Source of the DNA: Butyrivibrio sp. XPD2002
GTDB taxonomy: Bacteria; Bacillota; Clostridia; Lachnospirales; Lachnospiraceae
Reading direction: 5' to 3'
Assembly: GCF_000423945.1 (NCBI RefSeq)
Contig: NZ_AUIY01000020.1
Span: forward strand, 45,701-109,700
Length of the DNA stretch: 64,000 nt
The notes under the pieces: model-generated
The model's input: the letters and a program-made list of their open reading frames with translations, nothing else
Databases searched by the model: none
Told to the model about the DNA's origin: nothing
Translations under genes and position numbers: made by a program
In this document: in pieces, positions 63,691-64,000 of the stretch
Numbering within the stretch: the first letter of the stretch is position 1
How the letters are laid out: each line of letters starts with the position of its first letter

Positions 63691-63790
63691 GCGAGAGCGG
63701 AACTTCCTTAGCGAGAGCGGAACTTCCTTAGCGAGAGCGGAACTTCCTTAGCGAGAGCGGAACTTCCTTAGCGAGAGCGGAACTTCCTTA
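63691..63790 (+). repeat. 20-bp tandem repeat, five exact copies
   Basis: The unit GCGAGAGCGGAACTTCCTTA is repeated five times without change. Each unit contains the palindrome GGAA-C-TTCC. It lies between the permease and solute-binding genes, just upstream of the AAGGAGG of the latter. Confidence 0.97.
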
Positions 63791-63855
63791 TGAAGCTGGA
63801 ATTATTATTGTTAATTTACCCTGTCTAAGGGTTTATAAAAAAGGAGGAATGAAAA

Positions 63856-64000
63856 ATGAAACTTAAAAAACTTTCATCTCTGGCACTTACAGCAATGCTT
63901 ACTGTAAGTATGCTTGCCGGATGTGGCGGTAGCACAGGTGCTGACCAGGCCGCAGGCGGTACTGACACAAAGACAGAGACCACAGAAGGTGGGGAAGCTA
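63856..64000 (+). CDS. Extracellular solute-binding lipoprotein, 5' part
   Basis: Cut by the window end; 48 codons visible. AAGGAGG 8 nt before the ATG. Lipoprotein signal with lipobox M-L-A-G-C (Cys about 22) followed by a Gly/Ser/Thr/Glu linker, the usual start of a sugar-binding component. It completes the transporter with the two permeases. Confidence 0.88.
   Translation, partial: MKLKKLSSLALTAMLTVSMLAGCGGSTGADQAAGGTDTKTETTEGGEA

Noticed and set aside
63691..63790. CRISPR array
   Set aside because: The 20-bp units are directly adjacent with no spacers and no cas genes are present.

Overview
The window looks like chromosome from a low-to-mid-GC Firmicute of the family Lachnospiraceae, most like a rumen or gut Butyrivibrio-type fermenter. 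The basis is codon use and gene content: pyruvate formate-lyase with its activase, HPr kinase with a Crh-like HPr, trigger-factor-like and solute-binding lipoproteins, many membrane GGDEF proteins, and GH27 and GH120 glycosidases with a sugar ABC transporter. There is no rRNA, tRNA, CRISPR array or complete insertion sequence. Genus is an inference.

Layout. 1-8.4 kb is housekeeping: a conserved membrane protein, a trigger-factor-like lipoprotein, asnS, an NlpC/P60 hydrolase, dgt and guaA. 8.5-11.9 kb is an AT-rich accessory island: an EcsC-family protein, a small HTH protein, a truncated DUF4145 fragment (the N-terminus seen in HsdR-like helicases) and a SIR2-domain protein, closed by a terminator; it looks like a small, partly eroded defence island. 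12.2-20.5 kb is mixed: an RmlC-like epimerase, two methyltransferases, a deleted metallophosphoesterase, an iron-sulfur/acetyltransferase fusion, a hydrolase, a PepSY protein, an NSS transporter and a MutS-like ATPase. 20.5-23.6 kb is an antibiotic-resistance-type operon (MFS efflux plus ABC-F) behind a leader that looks like a transcription attenuator, with two very short ORFs, a terminator and a 12-nt antiterminator. 23.6-27.5 kb holds a flavin reductase, an MBL hydrolase, a GH27 enzyme with an inserted module and a hypothetical gene.

27.6-34.3 kb is a cyclic-di-GMP cluster: a diguanylate cyclase, a degenerate HD-GYP protein and a solute-binding lipoprotein in one operon, facing two paralogous membrane diguanylate cyclases. 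34.4-37.6 kb is an envelope-stress-like operon related to Bacillus ydjGHI. 37.9-43.8 kb has a RACE-type corrinoid activator, ftsH and uvrC. 43.9-48.8 kb is a carbon-control and cell-wall operon, hprK-ROK kinase-murB-rapZ-whiA-HPr, in which whiA carries a frameshift at a classic -1 slippery heptamer and the HPr has Glu in place of the phosphorylated His. 48.9-57.8 kb has a lipid kinase, a cyclophilin, an acetyltransferase, a Na/Pi transporter, hypB, pflA and pflB. 57.8-64 kb has mgtE with a short overlapping leader ORF, then a GH120 beta-xylosidase divergent from a sugar ABC transporter operon that carries a 20-bp tandem repeat ahead of its solute-binding gene, which runs off the end.

Signals most worth following: the attenuator at 20.5-20.8 kb, the SIR2 island, the whiA frameshift, the c-di-GMP/lipoprotein module and the Glu-for-His HPr. 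All function calls rest on motif recognition without database searches.
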